From positions 1-64,000 of the forward strand of contig DASXOJ010000071.1 in the NCBI GenBank assembly GCA_036494465.1: 64,000 nucleotides of DNA, read 5' to 3'. Shown one piece after another: positions 16,822 through 25,383 of this stretch. The notes under the pieces are model-generated. The model was not told where the DNA came from and did no database searches. It worked only from the letters and a program-made list of their open reading frames with translations. The position numbers and the translations under genes were made by a program. The stretch's first letter is position 1. Each line of letters begins with the position of its first letter. The stretch comes from CAJCJE01 sp036494465. Its GTDB lineage: Bacteria > Actinomycetota > Actinomycetes > Mycobacteriales > Pseudonocardiaceae.

Positions 16822-17775
16822 ATGGTCATCTCACAGCAGGTTGCGACGGGCACTGTGACCGTCGGGACGCGGAGCGAGGGCCCGCGTGAGCGACGGCGAA
16901 AAGTGCCAAGGGCGCTGTCGGGGCCGGTCGGTTATCTCTTCACCGCACCGGCCCTGGCGATCTTCGCGGTGTTCACCATCGCGCCGACGATCTACACGCT
17001 CTACATCAGCCTGTTCAACTGGAACTCGCTGAACGTCTCCCGGTCCCGCTTCCGCGGTCTGCAGAACTACCAGGAGCTGTTCACCGAGACGGACTTCCCG
17101 ACCAGCGCGCTGAACTCGCTGTACTTCACCGTCGCCATGGTGATCGGCGGGACCGCGCTGTCGCTGGTGATCGCGCTGCTGCTGCAACGCGGCGGCCGGT
17201 GGATCGCGGCGACCAGGGTCGCGGTGTTCACGCCGTACGTGACGCCGCTGGTGGCCACCTCGATCGCCTGGATCTGGATCCTGAACCAGAAGTTCGGCCT
17301 GCTCAACCTGGCCCTGCAGGCGATCGGCATCAACGGACCGAACTGGCTGCTGTCGCCGACTCTGGCCATGCCGTCGGTGATCGCCTACAGCCTCTGGCAC
17401 GAACTTGGTTTCACCACGATCGTGTTCCTCGGCGGACTGTCCGTGCTCTCGCCCGAACTCGGCGAGGCGGCGCGGGTCGACGGGGTGAACCGCTGGCAGG
17501 AGTTCTGGTACGTGACCTGGCCGCAGCTGCGCCCGGTGACCGTCTTCGTCATCACCATCACGATGATCATGTCGCTCCAGGCGTTCACCCAGTTCTACGC
17601 GATGACGCAGGGCGGACCGGGTACCGCGACGACCACGGTCAGCGTGCTGCTCTACGAGCAGATCGCGACCAGGACCGGCTACGGCGCGGCGATCGCGGTC
17701 GTCCTGTTCATCGTGACCGCGGCGCTGACCCTGATCCAGCGCAAGACCTCCCGACCCTCGGCGATCGCGATCTGA
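16822..17775 (+). CDS. Carbohydrate ABC transporter permease (MalF type)
   Basis: 317 residues from ATG 16822, preceded by CAGGGGA. Six hydrophobic helices start with GYLFTAPALAIFAVFTIAPTIYTLY; the EAARVDGVNRWQEFWYVTWPQLRP segment (key part EAARVDGVNRWQEF) is the EAA loop that contacts the ATPase. It forms the importer with the next two genes. No ATPase is encoded here, as is common for actinobacterial CUT1 systems that share MsiK. Substrate is probably an oligosaccharide but cannot be named. Confidence 0.92.
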   Translation: MVISQQVATGTVTVGTRSEGPRERRRKVPRALSGPVGYLFTAPALAIFAVFTIAPTIYTLYISLFNWNSLNVSRSRFRGLQNYQELFTETDFPTSALNSLYFTVAMVIGGTALSLVIALLLQRGGRWIAATRVAVFTPYVTPLVATSIAWIWILNQKFGLLNLALQAIGINGPNWLLSPTLAMPSVIAYSLWHELGFTTIVFLGGLSVLSPELGEAARVDGVNRWQEFWYVTWPQLRPVTVFVITITMIMSLQAFTQFYAMTQGGPGTATTTVSVLLYEQIATRTGYGAAIAVVLFIVTAALTLIQRKTSRPSAIAI

Positions 17776-17831
17776 TCGCCGATCAGCAAACCCTGCTCCC
17801 GAAAAGCTCTGCCTATTAAAGAAGAGGACCC

Positions 17832-19202
17832 ATGTTCAGCTTCCCGACCGGCCGTCGCGGCCGAATGCTCAGCGCCGGTACCGCCGCTGCCGTGGCCGCC
17901 GCGCTCACGGTCACCGGTTGCGCGGGCGGCGGCGGATCGTCGTCGCAGCCCGGGGCGAGCCCGTCCAACTGCTTCCTGTCCGGCACCAACACCTCGTCCA
18001 ACGGCGTGAGCGCCAAGGTCACCGGCCCGGTCACCATCACGTTCATGGAGACCATGATCGGCGGCGCGCAGAAGCCCGCGCTCCAGCACCTGACCGACGA
18101 GTTCCATGCGGCGAACCCGAACATCACGGTGACGCTGGAAGGTTCGCCGGACTACAACACGCTGGAGACCAACGAGAAGAACGCGGTCGCCGCGAAGAAG
18201 GCGCCGACGATCGGCCAGGCGTACGAGAGCTCCGTTTCCGAGTTCGCGGACAGCGGCGTGATCGACCCGCTCAACGGCTACCTTGGCAACTCGGCTTCCT
18301 CGCTCTACCAGGGCGTGCAGAACGACCTGAAGCTCTGCGACGGCAACACCTGGATGTGGCCGTTCAGCAAGAGCGTCTACGTGAACTTCTACAACCCGAG
18401 CATGCTTTCCAGCGCGAACCTCTCGGTGCCGACCACCTGGGACCAGTTCGCCACCGACGCCAAGGCGGTCTCCAAGAACGGCGTCACCGCGATCAGCATC
18501 GACCCGGGTGGCGCGGGCTCGCTGACCTCTGGCGCGATCTGGTACGAGATCCTGGCCCAGGCGTTCGGCACCCCGGTGTTCGACAAGGACGGGCAGCCGC
18601 AGTTCAACAGCCCGGCCGGTGTGAAAGCCATGCAGTACCTGGTGGACCTGAAGAAGTCCGGCGCGCTGGCCACTGGCAAGGGCTACCCGGGCGAGACCGC
18701 GCTTGGCGCGGGCAAGGGCCTCTACGACATCTCCTCGATCGCCGGCTACAGCTACGAGAAGCAGGCGGTCGGCGGCCGGTTCCCGCTGGCCACCGCTGAC
18801 CTGCCCGCTGGTCAGTCGGGTCAGGCCAACCAGATGAACGGCGGCAACCTGGTGATCTTCTCCCAGGCCAGCGCCGAGCAGAAGGCGGCGGCCTGGAAGT
18901 ACATGCAGTTCCTGAGCTCGGCGTCCTCACAGGCGTACTGGTCGACCCAGACCGGCTACGTCCCGGTGACCCCGCAGGCGTTGTCGCAGATGAGCGATTT
19001 CACCTCGGCGAACCCGTGGATGACGACCGCGGCGAACGCGTTGCAGCACTCCTCCGGCAGCGTGCCCGCGCCGTGGGGCGACAAGGCCCAGTCCGAGCTG
19101 GCCATCGCTCTTGCCGACGTGTTGCAGAACAACGTCGACCCGAAGACCGCGCTGGACAAGGCGCAGACCAACGCCAAGACCGACGTGAAGGCATTCCAGT
19201 GA
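17832..19202 (+). CDS. Extracellular sugar-binding lipoprotein of ABC importer
   Basis: 456 residues, ATG 17832 after GAAGAGGA. Lipobox VTGC with Cys30. The mature protein has the CUT1 solute-binding fold: VTITFMETMIGG, LQHLTDEFHAANPNITVTLEGS (part), AAKKAPTIGQAYESS, WMWPFSKSVYVNFYNPSML and AWKYMQFLSSASSQAYWSTQTGYVPV (parts). FSKSVYVNFYNPSML is typical of glycerol-3-phosphate/oligosaccharide-binding proteins (UgpB-like), so a phosphorylated or polyol ligand is one possibility. The three transport genes lie close together in one operon. Confidence 0.9.
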   Translation: MFSFPTGRRGRMLSAGTAAAVAAALTVTGCAGGGGSSSQPGASPSNCFLSGTNTSSNGVSAKVTGPVTITFMETMIGGAQKPALQHLTDEFHAANPNITVTLEGSPDYNTLETNEKNAVAAKKAPTIGQAYESSVSEFADSGVIDPLNGYLGNSASSLYQGVQNDLKLCDGNTWMWPFSKSVYVNFYNPSMLSSANLSVPTTWDQFATDAKAVSKNGVTAISIDPGGAGSLTSGAIWYEILAQAFGTPVFDKDGQPQFNSPAGVKAMQYLVDLKKSGALATGKGYPGETALGAGKGLYDISSIAGYSYEKQAVGGRFPLATADLPAGQSGQANQMNGGNLVIFSQASAEQKAAAWKYMQFLSSASSQAYWSTQTGYVPVTPQALSQMSDFTSANPWMTTAANALQHSSGSVPAPWGDKAQSELAIALADVLQNNVDPKTALDKAQTNAKTDVKAFQ

Positions 19203-19233
19203 TCATGCTCAACCCCGGAACGAGGGTCACATC

Positions 19234-20112
19234 GTGACGTCCGTTCTGACCGCTCCCGTGTCCCGGCGGCGCGCTCTCACGCGCCGCCGGGCCGGTCGCA
19301 CGACCAGGATCGTGGTCGCGGTCCTGGTCGGCATCGCGTTCGTCTTCCCGTTCTACTGGGTGGTCGTGACGTCGCTGAACTCCACCGGCGCCATGTTCTC
19401 CTCGCCGCCGCCGCTGGTCCCGCACCTGTACTTCGACAACTACGTGCGCGCCTGGGCGGCCGCACCGTGGGCCCGGTATCTGCTCAACACGGTGCTGGTG
19501 GCCTGCTGCACGATGGTGCTGGCGCTGGTCACGTCGCTGATGGCCGGGTTCGCGTTCGGCGTGATGAAGTTCAAGGGGCGCGGCGTGCTGTTCGCGCTGG
19601 TGCTCTCGGTGCTGATGATCCCGCAGGTCGTGCTGCTGATCCCGGACTACCAGATCGCCTCGGACATCAACTGGATCGACACCTACTGGATCCAGATCGT
19701 GCCGTGGGGCGCGAGCGTGTTCGGCATCTTCCTGGTCCGCCAGTTCTTCCTGAACCTGCCCCCGGAGCTGTTCGAGGCCGCCGAGCTCGACGGCGCCGGC
19801 CGGTTCCGGATCCTGTGGTCGGTCGGCGCGCCACTGGTGCGTCCGGCGCTGATCATCATCGCGCTGAACACGTTCATGGCCTCGTGGAACTCGTTCCTGT
19901 GGCCGTCGGTGATGGACCCGACGAACGACAGCGTGCGCCCGGTCGAGGTGGGCCTGTACAACTTCCTCTACGGCAGCGCGAGTGGCAACGACTACACCGG
20001 CCTCTGCGCGGCGGTCACCTTCACCACCATTCCGGTGCTGGTGATATTCCTTATCCTGCAACGGTATTTCATCACCGGCGCGTTCTCGGCAGCGGGCGGT
20101 GTCCGTGGCTGA
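19234..20112 (+). CDS. Carbohydrate ABC transporter permease (MalG type)
   Basis: 292 residues from GTG 19234. Six helices; the EAA loop is EAAELDGAGRFRILWSVGAPL. TSLNSTGAMFSSPPPLVPHLYFDNYVRAW (part SLNSTGAMFSSPPP) is the usual first periplasmic loop of UgpE/MalG-like permeases. The 3' end overlaps the HAD gene by 14 bases, so the phosphatase is part of the same operon and probably translationally coupled. Confidence 0.92.
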   Translation: MTSVLTAPVSRRRALTRRRAGRTTRIVVAVLVGIAFVFPFYWVVVTSLNSTGAMFSSPPPLVPHLYFDNYVRAWAAAPWARYLLNTVLVACCTMVLALVTSLMAGFAFGVMKFKGRGVLFALVLSVLMIPQVVLLIPDYQIASDINWIDTYWIQIVPWGASVFGIFLVRQFFLNLPPELFEAAELDGAGRFRILWSVGAPLVRPALIIIALNTFMASWNSFLWPSVMDPTNDSVRPVEVGLYNFLYGSASGNDYTGLCAAVTFTTIPVLVIFLILQRYFITGAFSAAGGVRG

Positions 20113-20836
20113 ACACAGACGACAGGCGATCCTGGTCGACCTGGACGGCACCCTCTACCGAGGCGATGGCCCGGTACAGGCATATGCCAACGGAGTGGCG
20201 CGAACCCTGTCCGAAGCGGACGCGGACAAGTTTCTGTCCATTGTGGACGAATATCTCGCGCACGGCGTCGGCGAGCACACCGAACCGGAGTTGCTCGCCG
20301 CGACCGACGGGTGGGAAGCCGTGCAACGGCTGGCCACCCTGCGGTTCGACGTCGGCAGGACCGAGCTGGACGAGGCGTTCCTGGCAAGCAGGGCGGCCTT
20401 GGCCGGTCCGGAGTTGGCTGTCGAGGTGCCTGGGGGTCTGCTCGACACGCTGGCTGCGTTGCGGCCGAGCACACGGATCGTGCTCGCCACGAACAGCCCC
20501 CAACTCGGTCTTGCCGCGTTGCTGAGCAGAATCGACGCGCACGAGGCGTTCGACGAGATCATCAACAGCGCGGCCAAACCTGTTGGCCTGCCCCGGATTC
20601 TCGCGCATCTCGCAACGGAGGTCGATGTGCGCGAGCGGCCGTGGCGGATCTTCAGCATCGGTGACCACTGGCACAACGACATCGCGCCCGCGCGCGAGTT
20701 CGGCGCGTCCACTGGTTACATCGATCGGTTCAACCGCGCGGACGGTCCAGCGGACGCGATCGCCCCCACCGTCGAGGAACTGCTGCCCGCCATCACGGCC
20801 TGGGCCCAGGACCCCGACGTATTCCACCGCGCCTGA
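20099..20836 (+). CDS. HAD-superfamily hydrolase coupled to the sugar importer
   Basis: 245 residues if GTG 20099 is used; GTG 20105 is an equal candidate. Motif I is DLDGT with nucleophile Asp14 and Asp16, motif II is LATNSP, a Lys in NSAAKPVGLP serves motif III, and motif IV is SIGDHWHNDIAPARE. A mid-size helical cap lies between motifs I and II (subfamily I). It is likely a phosphatase for a small phosphorylated metabolite. Its overlap with the permease gene suggests it acts on the imported compound, for example a sugar or glycerol phosphate; this is inference. Confidence 0.85.
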   Translation: MSVAEHRRQAILVDLDGTLYRGDGPVQAYANGVARTLSEADADKFLSIVDEYLAHGVGEHTEPELLAATDGWEAVQRLATLRFDVGRTELDEAFLASRAALAGPELAVEVPGGLLDTLAALRPSTRIVLATNSPQLGLAALLSRIDAHEAFDEIINSAAKPVGLPRILAHLATEVDVRERPWRIFSIGDHWHNDIAPAREFGASTGYIDRFNRADGPADAIAPTVEELLPAITAWAQDPDVFHRA

Positions 20837-20876
20837 GCGGTTTCCCTTGTCTGGTAGTGAACGGAGCAGATTTACC

Positions 20877-22148
20877 TTGGCGAGTTTCGAGTTCTGGGGT
20901 GGTCTCGGGGTCATCGGATCAAGCAAGATCATGATCAGCGATGGCGGTCACCGGGTCATGCTCGACATCGGTTTGGACATTCCCAGCGGGGCCAACCTGT
21001 TCCGGGTGCCCGTGCGGGTCAGGCCGGACCGCGAACTCGCCGACCGGCTGCGCGTCGGCGCAGCGCCCGCGCTGCCCGGGGTCTACGACCCGGCCTTCCT
21101 CGCCGACGGTGACCCGCTCGGCGAACCCGTCGGCGACCCGGCCAGCACGCACATCTTCGTGTCGCACCCGCACATCGACCACGTCGGGCTGGCCGGCTGG
21201 GTGCGGCCGGAAATCCCGGTGTACGCGCACACCGACGCCGTCGACATGCTCAACGCGTTGACCGCCAACGGTTTCGGCCTGCCCGGCGGCGACCCGGACT
21301 GGCACCGGCTCGCGTCCGGCCAGGTGGTCGAGGTGGGCGACATGACGGTGCGCTGCATCCCGGTCGACCACGACGTGCCCGGCGCCTGCGGCTACCTGGT
21401 GCACACGCCGGACGGGAGCATCGCCTACACCGGCGACATCCGCTTCCACGGCCACCACCCCGAGCTCAGCAACGCCTTCGTGGACGCGGTGCGCGGGGTG
21501 GACGTGCTGATCACCGAGGGCACCACGCTCTCGTTCACCCCGCCCGACGGCCCGCCGCGCACCGAGGACGACGTGCTGGCGGAGTTCGCGGAGATCCTCG
21601 CCGCGGCCCCCGGCCTCGTCCTGCTGTCCACCTATCCGCGCGACGTCGAACGGGTCGCCGAGTTCATCGAAGCCGCCGCCAACCTCGGCCGCACCATCGT
21701 GTGGCAGCCCGGCGCCGCCGGTTTCCTGCGCGATCTGGGCGTCGACGCGACGACCTGGTCCGGCGAACTGAGCCTGGCCGACGTGCACGCCAAGCCGGGC
21801 GCGTTCGTGGTCGTCCCGGACACCGACGACCTGCCCACGTTCCTGGACCTGCCGCTGCGCCCCGGCGACGCGTTCGTGCACGCCAACGGCGAGCCGCTGG
21901 GGGAGTTCGACCCGCGCTGGAGCGTGTTCACCGACTGGCTCGCCCACTTCGGCGTCGAACTGCACAAGATCGGCTGCTGGGGACACGCCCTGCCGGACCA
22001 GTTGCAGTCCATGGTCGAGCGGGTCGCGCCCAAGGTCGTCTTCCCGATCCACACCTTCGAGCCGACCCGGCTCGCCCCGCCCATCGGGGTCCGCCGGGTC
22101 GTCGCCGCCTACCGCACGAGTTACGCACTGGACGGCAGCGTGCTGTAG
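20877..22148 (+). CDS. MBL-fold metallo-hydrolase
   Basis: 423 residues, start taken as TTG 20877 because GGAG lies about 12 bases upstream and LASFEFWGGLGVIGSSKI begins the domain. The metal-binding motif HPHIDH starts at His97 (His97, His99, Asp101, His102), with later HDVPGACGYLV, YTGDIRFHGHHPE and a C-terminal PIHTFEP. The overall pattern resembles RNase J/beta-CASP-related hydrolases, but the length is short for RNase J and no nucleic-acid substrate is implied. It lies 40 bp after the HAD gene, so it is probably co-transcribed with the importer. Its 3' end overlaps the convergent gene by 28 bases. Confidence 0.82.
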   Translation: MASFEFWGGLGVIGSSKIMISDGGHRVMLDIGLDIPSGANLFRVPVRVRPDRELADRLRVGAAPALPGVYDPAFLADGDPLGEPVGDPASTHIFVSHPHIDHVGLAGWVRPEIPVYAHTDAVDMLNALTANGFGLPGGDPDWHRLASGQVVEVGDMTVRCIPVDHDVPGACGYLVHTPDGSIAYTGDIRFHGHHPELSNAFVDAVRGVDVLITEGTTLSFTPPDGPPRTEDDVLAEFAEILAAAPGLVLLSTYPRDVERVAEFIEAAANLGRTIVWQPGAAGFLRDLGVDATTWSGELSLADVHAKPGAFVVVPDTDDLPTFLDLPLRPGDAFVHANGEPLGEFDPRWSVFTDWLAHFGVELHKIGCWGHALPDQLQSMVERVAPKVVFPIHTFEPTRLAPPIGVRRVVAAYRTSYALDGSVL

Positions 22149-23293
22149 TCCAGCGCCTGCGCCAGATCCGCCCACAGGTCCTCGACATCCTCAAGGCCGA
22201 TCGACAGGCGCAGCAGCCGCTCGCTGACCCCGGCCTCCGCGCGTACCCCGGCACCGACGATGTGGTGTGAGATCGACGCGGGGTGCTGGATCAGGCTGTC
22301 CACGCTGCCCAGGCTGACCGCGGGCGTGACCAGCCGCACCGCCGCGACCACGGCGTGCGGATCGCCGGTCACCTCGATCGACACGAGCGCGCCCCCGCCG
22401 GTCATCTGATCGATGGGGCGACCGGCCGTCAACCCCGGGTAGTGCACGCGCGCGACGCCGGGATGGGTGCTCAGCCGCATGGCGAGCTCGGCCGCCGTCT
22501 CCGCCGCCGCGTGCATCCGCACCGGCAACGTGGCCAGGCCGCGCAGCAACAGGTAGCCGGCCAACGGGTGCAGCACCGCGCCGGTGACGAACCGCACCTG
22601 GCGCAGCGACCGGGCGAACACCTCGTCGCAGGCGACGATCCCGGCCATCACGTCGCCGTGTCCGCCGAGGAACTTGGTGGCGCTGTGCAGCACGATCGCC
22701 GCGCCGCAGTCGATGGGCCGCTGCGCGACCGGAGTCGCGAACGTGTTGTCCACCAGCAGCGGTACCTCGCCACACGCGTCGGCCAGCGCGCGCAGATCGA
22801 CCTCGGTGAGCGTCGGGTTGGCGGGCGACTCGACGATCACCAGCCCGGTGTCGGGCCGCAACGCCGCCTTGACCTCCTCGGGCGTCGTCCAGGTGATCGT
22901 GTTGCCCAGCAGGCCCGAACCGAGCAGGTGGTCGCTGGTGCCGTACATCGGCCGGATCGCGACGATGTGCGGTGTGCCCGCCGCACCGGCGGCCAGCAGG
23001 CACGCGGAGATCGCCGCCATGCCGCTGGCGAACGCCACCGCGGCCTCGGCCCCCTCCAGTTCGGCCAGCGCGGTCTCGAAGCGGGCCACCGTGGGATTGC
23101 CGAGCCGCCCGTAGACCGGCAGACCGCCGTCCTGCTCGCCGGTGCCGAGGACGTCGAGCCGGGCGGCCTCGGTGGCGCTGTCCCGGGCGGGATAGGTGGT
23201 GGAGAGGTCCAGCGGGACGGCGTGCACGCCGAGGTCGGTGAGGTCGTCGCGGCCCGCGTGCACCGCACGCGTGCGCAGGGAAGGCGTCTGCAT
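22121..23293 (-). CDS. Cys/Met-metabolism PLP-dependent enzyme (methionine gamma-lyase/cystathionine lyase type)
   Basis: 390 residues from ATG 23293. YGRLGNPTVARFETALAELEGAEAAVAFASGMAA (parts YGRLGNPTV and AFASGMAA), LVDNTFATP and the SATKFLGGHGDVMAG segment with the PLP-binding Lys define the family. C-terminal SLGSVDSLIQHPASISH matches gamma-lyases and gamma-synthases. Reaction type (methionine or cystathionine gamma-lyase versus synthase) cannot be decided by eye. A divergent Lrp/AsnC regulator 60 bp away resembles the arrangement known for methionine gamma-lyase and its regulator MdeR, and favours a degradative, amino-acid-induced role. Confidence 0.88.
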   Translation of the reverse strand: MQTPSLRTRAVHAGRDDLTDLGVHAVPLDLSTTYPARDSATEAARLDVLGTGEQDGGLPVYGRLGNPTVARFETALAELEGAEAAVAFASGMAAISACLLAAGAAGTPHIVAIRPMYGTSDHLLGSGLLGNTITWTTPEEVKAALRPDTGLVIVESPANPTLTEVDLRALADACGEVPLLVDNTFATPVAQRPIDCGAAIVLHSATKFLGGHGDVMAGIVACDEVFARSLRQVRFVTGAVLHPLAGYLLLRGLATLPVRMHAAAETAAELAMRLSTHPGVARVHYPGLTAGRPIDQMTGGGALVSIEVTGDPHAVVAAVRLVTPAVSLGSVDSLIQHPASISHHIVGAGVRAEAGVSERLLRLSIGLEDVEDLWADLAQALDYSTLPSSA

Positions 23294-23341
23294 GCGCCCC
23301 ACTGTGCTGACCGGATCGGCTGCCACCGGGCGTCGCCGACA

Positions 23342-23353
23342 TATATTCGGCCG
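23342..23353 (+). promoter_or_regulatory. TATATT -10 element, probable leaderless start of the Lrp gene
   Basis: TATATT at 23342-23347 stands out in GC-rich surroundings and ends six bases before ATG 23354, so the mRNA may begin at or next to the start codon. The same AT-rich patch probably overlaps the operator shared with the divergent PLP-enzyme gene. Confidence 0.45.
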
Positions 23354-23827
23354 ATGAGCTCAGACGTGCGCCTGGATTCGACCGATGCCGCGATCCTGCG
23401 GGAACTGCAGAACGACGGCCGGTTGGCGAACAAGGAGCTGGCGGCGAGGGTCGGCGTCGCGCCGTCGACCTGCCTGGATCGGGTGGCCCGGCTGCGCCAG
23501 GCGGGCGTGATCACCGGCTTCGCCGCCACGGTCGCGCCACAGGCCCTCGGCCGGGCCATCCAGGCACTGCTCGCGGTGCAGGTCCAGCCGCACGCGCGGC
23601 CACTGGTCGACCCGTTCGTCGCGCACGTGCTCGACCAGCCGGAGACGATCGCGCTGCACCACATCACCGGCGGCGAGGACTTCGTCGTGCACGTCGCCTG
23701 CGCCACCACCGAGGACCTCCAGCGTTTGGTGCTCGATCAGTTCACCGCACGCAGGGAGGTCGCTCGGGTGGAGACGCATCTCATCTTCAGCAGCTGGACC
23801 GGCGGCCCGGTATTGCCCGCTATTTAG
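23354..23827 (+). CDS. Lrp/AsnC-family transcriptional regulator
   Basis: 157 residues. N-terminal winged HTH: LDSTDAAILRELQNDGRLANKELAARVGVAPSTCLDRVARLR (parts DAAILRELQNDGRLANKELA and VAPSTCLDRV). The C-terminal RAM/ACT-like effector domain contains HHITGGEDFVVHVAC. It is divergent from the Cys/Met PLP enzyme and very likely controls it, with an amino acid such as methionine or leucine as effector. The 3' end overlaps the convergent MFS gene by 8 bases. Confidence 0.92.
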   Translation: MSSDVRLDSTDAAILRELQNDGRLANKELAARVGVAPSTCLDRVARLRQAGVITGFAATVAPQALGRAIQALLAVQVQPHARPLVDPFVAHVLDQPETIALHHITGGEDFVVHVACATTEDLQRLVLDQFTARREVARVETHLIFSSWTGGPVLPAI

Positions 23828-25202
23828 CCAGCTCGACGCGGGGTTTGCGGCCCGGAGTGACCGACGGCGCCACGTTGCGCAGCGACAGGCCGGCGGTTTC
23901 CGGGATCAGGATGATCGGCAGGATCGCGATCGCCGCCGCGATCATCAGGTAGTAGGCGGGGATCAGTTTCGTGCCGGTCGCGCCGATCAACGCCGCGATG
24001 ATGAACGGCGCGGTGCCACCGAACGCCGAGGTGGACAGGTTGTAGCCGATGGCGAACGAGCCATAGCGGACCTTGGTCGGGAACATCGCGGGGAAGGTCG
24101 ACCCGATGACCGCGAGGATCAGCACCAGCAGGACGCCGAGCAGGGCGAATCCGATCGTGATGCCCCACGTCGACCCGGTGGCCATCAGCCGCACCGCGGG
24201 ATAACTGAGCACGACGTAGCCGATCGCGGCGGTCAGCAGCAGCGGTTTTCGCCCGATCTTGTCGGACAGCCGCCCGATGAAGGTGATCACGATCATCATG
24301 GCGATCTCGACCGAGATGGTGATGATCTGCGATGGCGTGTCCCCGACCCCGAGATACGTGGTCAGGTAGGAGGGCATGAAGGTCAGCAGCGTGTAGTCCG
24401 CGACGTTGAGCAGCAGCACGATGCCGATCAGGTTCAGGATCATCCGCCAGTTGCCGGAGATGGCGTCGCGCAGCGGCGTGCTGGAGGACTTGCCGGACTT
24501 GGCCATTTCGCGGAAGGCCGGGGTGTCTTCCAGCCTGGTCCTCAGGTAGAGACCGACGAGGCCGAGCGGCAGCGCGACCAGGAACGGGATGCGATAACCC
24601 CAGGAGTCCATCGCGCCCGACGACAGCGACACGTTCATGATCAGCACCAGACCGGAACCGAGCACGTATCCGGTGAGCGTGCCGAATTCGAGCCAGCTGC
24701 CGAAGAATCCGCGTCGTTTGGCAGGCGCGTATTCGGCGATCGTGGTCGCCGCGCCGCCGTATTCGCCGCCGGTCGAGAAGCCCTGCACCATTCTGGCCAG
24801 GATCAGCAGGATCGGAGCCGCGATACCGATGCTCTGATAGGTGGGCAGCACGCCGATGATGAACGTGGACCCGGACATCAGGATGATCGTGGTGGCGAGC
24901 ACTTTCTGCCTGCCGATGCGGTCACCAAGCGGGCCGAAGAAGAACCCGCCGAACGGTCGGACCACGAACGCGACCGCGAGTACCGCGAACGAGGACAGCA
25001 CCGCGCTGCTGGCGGTGTGCGTCGGGAAGAAGAGGCGACCGACGGTTGCGGTGATCGCTCCAGCGCTGTACACGCCGAAGTCGAACCACTCGATGCAGTT
25101 TCCCATCGCGGACGCGGCGACGGCTCTGCGCACCGTCGGAAGATCTGGGTCCGCGACAGCCGATGTATTCTGTTCTTCGCTGTTCTCGTTATGTGCCGCC
25201 AT
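23820..25202 (-). CDS. MFS transporter, metabolite:H+ symporter (ProP/MHS) family
   Basis: 460 residues, 12 predicted helices. MGNCIEWFDFGVYS near residue 33, RPFGGFFFGPLGDRIGRQKVL (part GPLGDRIGRQKVL), GGEYGGAATTIAEYAP and RRGFFGSWLEFGT are the hallmarks of the MHS family (ProP, ShiA, KgtP). Substrates in the family are osmolytes, dicarboxylates and shikimate; none can be chosen here. A perfect 10-bp inverted repeat at 25235-25259 lies just upstream and may control it. Confidence 0.92.
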   Translation of the reverse strand: MAAHNENSEEQNTSAVADPDLPTVRRAVAASAMGNCIEWFDFGVYSAGAITATVGRLFFPTHTASSAVLSSFAVLAVAFVVRPFGGFFFGPLGDRIGRQKVLATTIILMSGSTFIIGVLPTYQSIGIAAPILLILARMVQGFSTGGEYGGAATTIAEYAPAKRRGFFGSWLEFGTLTGYVLGSGLVLIMNVSLSSGAMDSWGYRIPFLVALPLGLVGLYLRTRLEDTPAFREMAKSGKSSSTPLRDAISGNWRMILNLIGIVLLLNVADYTLLTFMPSYLTTYLGVGDTPSQIITISVEIAMMIVITFIGRLSDKIGRKPLLLTAAIGYVVLSYPAVRLMATGSTWGITIGFALLGVLLVLILAVIGSTFPAMFPTKVRYGSFAIGYNLSTSAFGGTAPFIIAALIGATGTKLIPAYYLMIAAAIAILPIILIPETAGLSLRNVAPSVTPGRKPRVELAK

Positions 25203-25234
25203 TTTTCGACGTTAGTCCTTTGTGTCTGCGCAGC

Positions 25235-25259
25235 AACAGTCTGTAAAGGACAGACTGTT
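25235..25259. promoter_or_regulatory. Perfect 10-bp inverted repeat between divergent genes
   Basis: AACAGTCTGT (25235-25244), 5-base spacer, ACAGACTGTT (25250-25259). It lies between the MFS gene start (25202, minus) and the first G1 peptidase gene. It overlaps the TTGACC (25258-25263) that, with AATTGT (25282-25287, 18-bp spacer), could be the peptidase promoter. A regulator binding here could act on either gene. Confidence 0.5.
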
Positions 25260-25383
25260 GACCGCTGGCCAACGCGTCGTCAATTGTTAACTACCCATGG
25301 GGGTGTTGCTGTAAACCTCTGTCACGGCACGGTAAAGGTCCCTGCCACGCGGCTTCTGCCGCATCTCTGATGGAGGTACCTTC

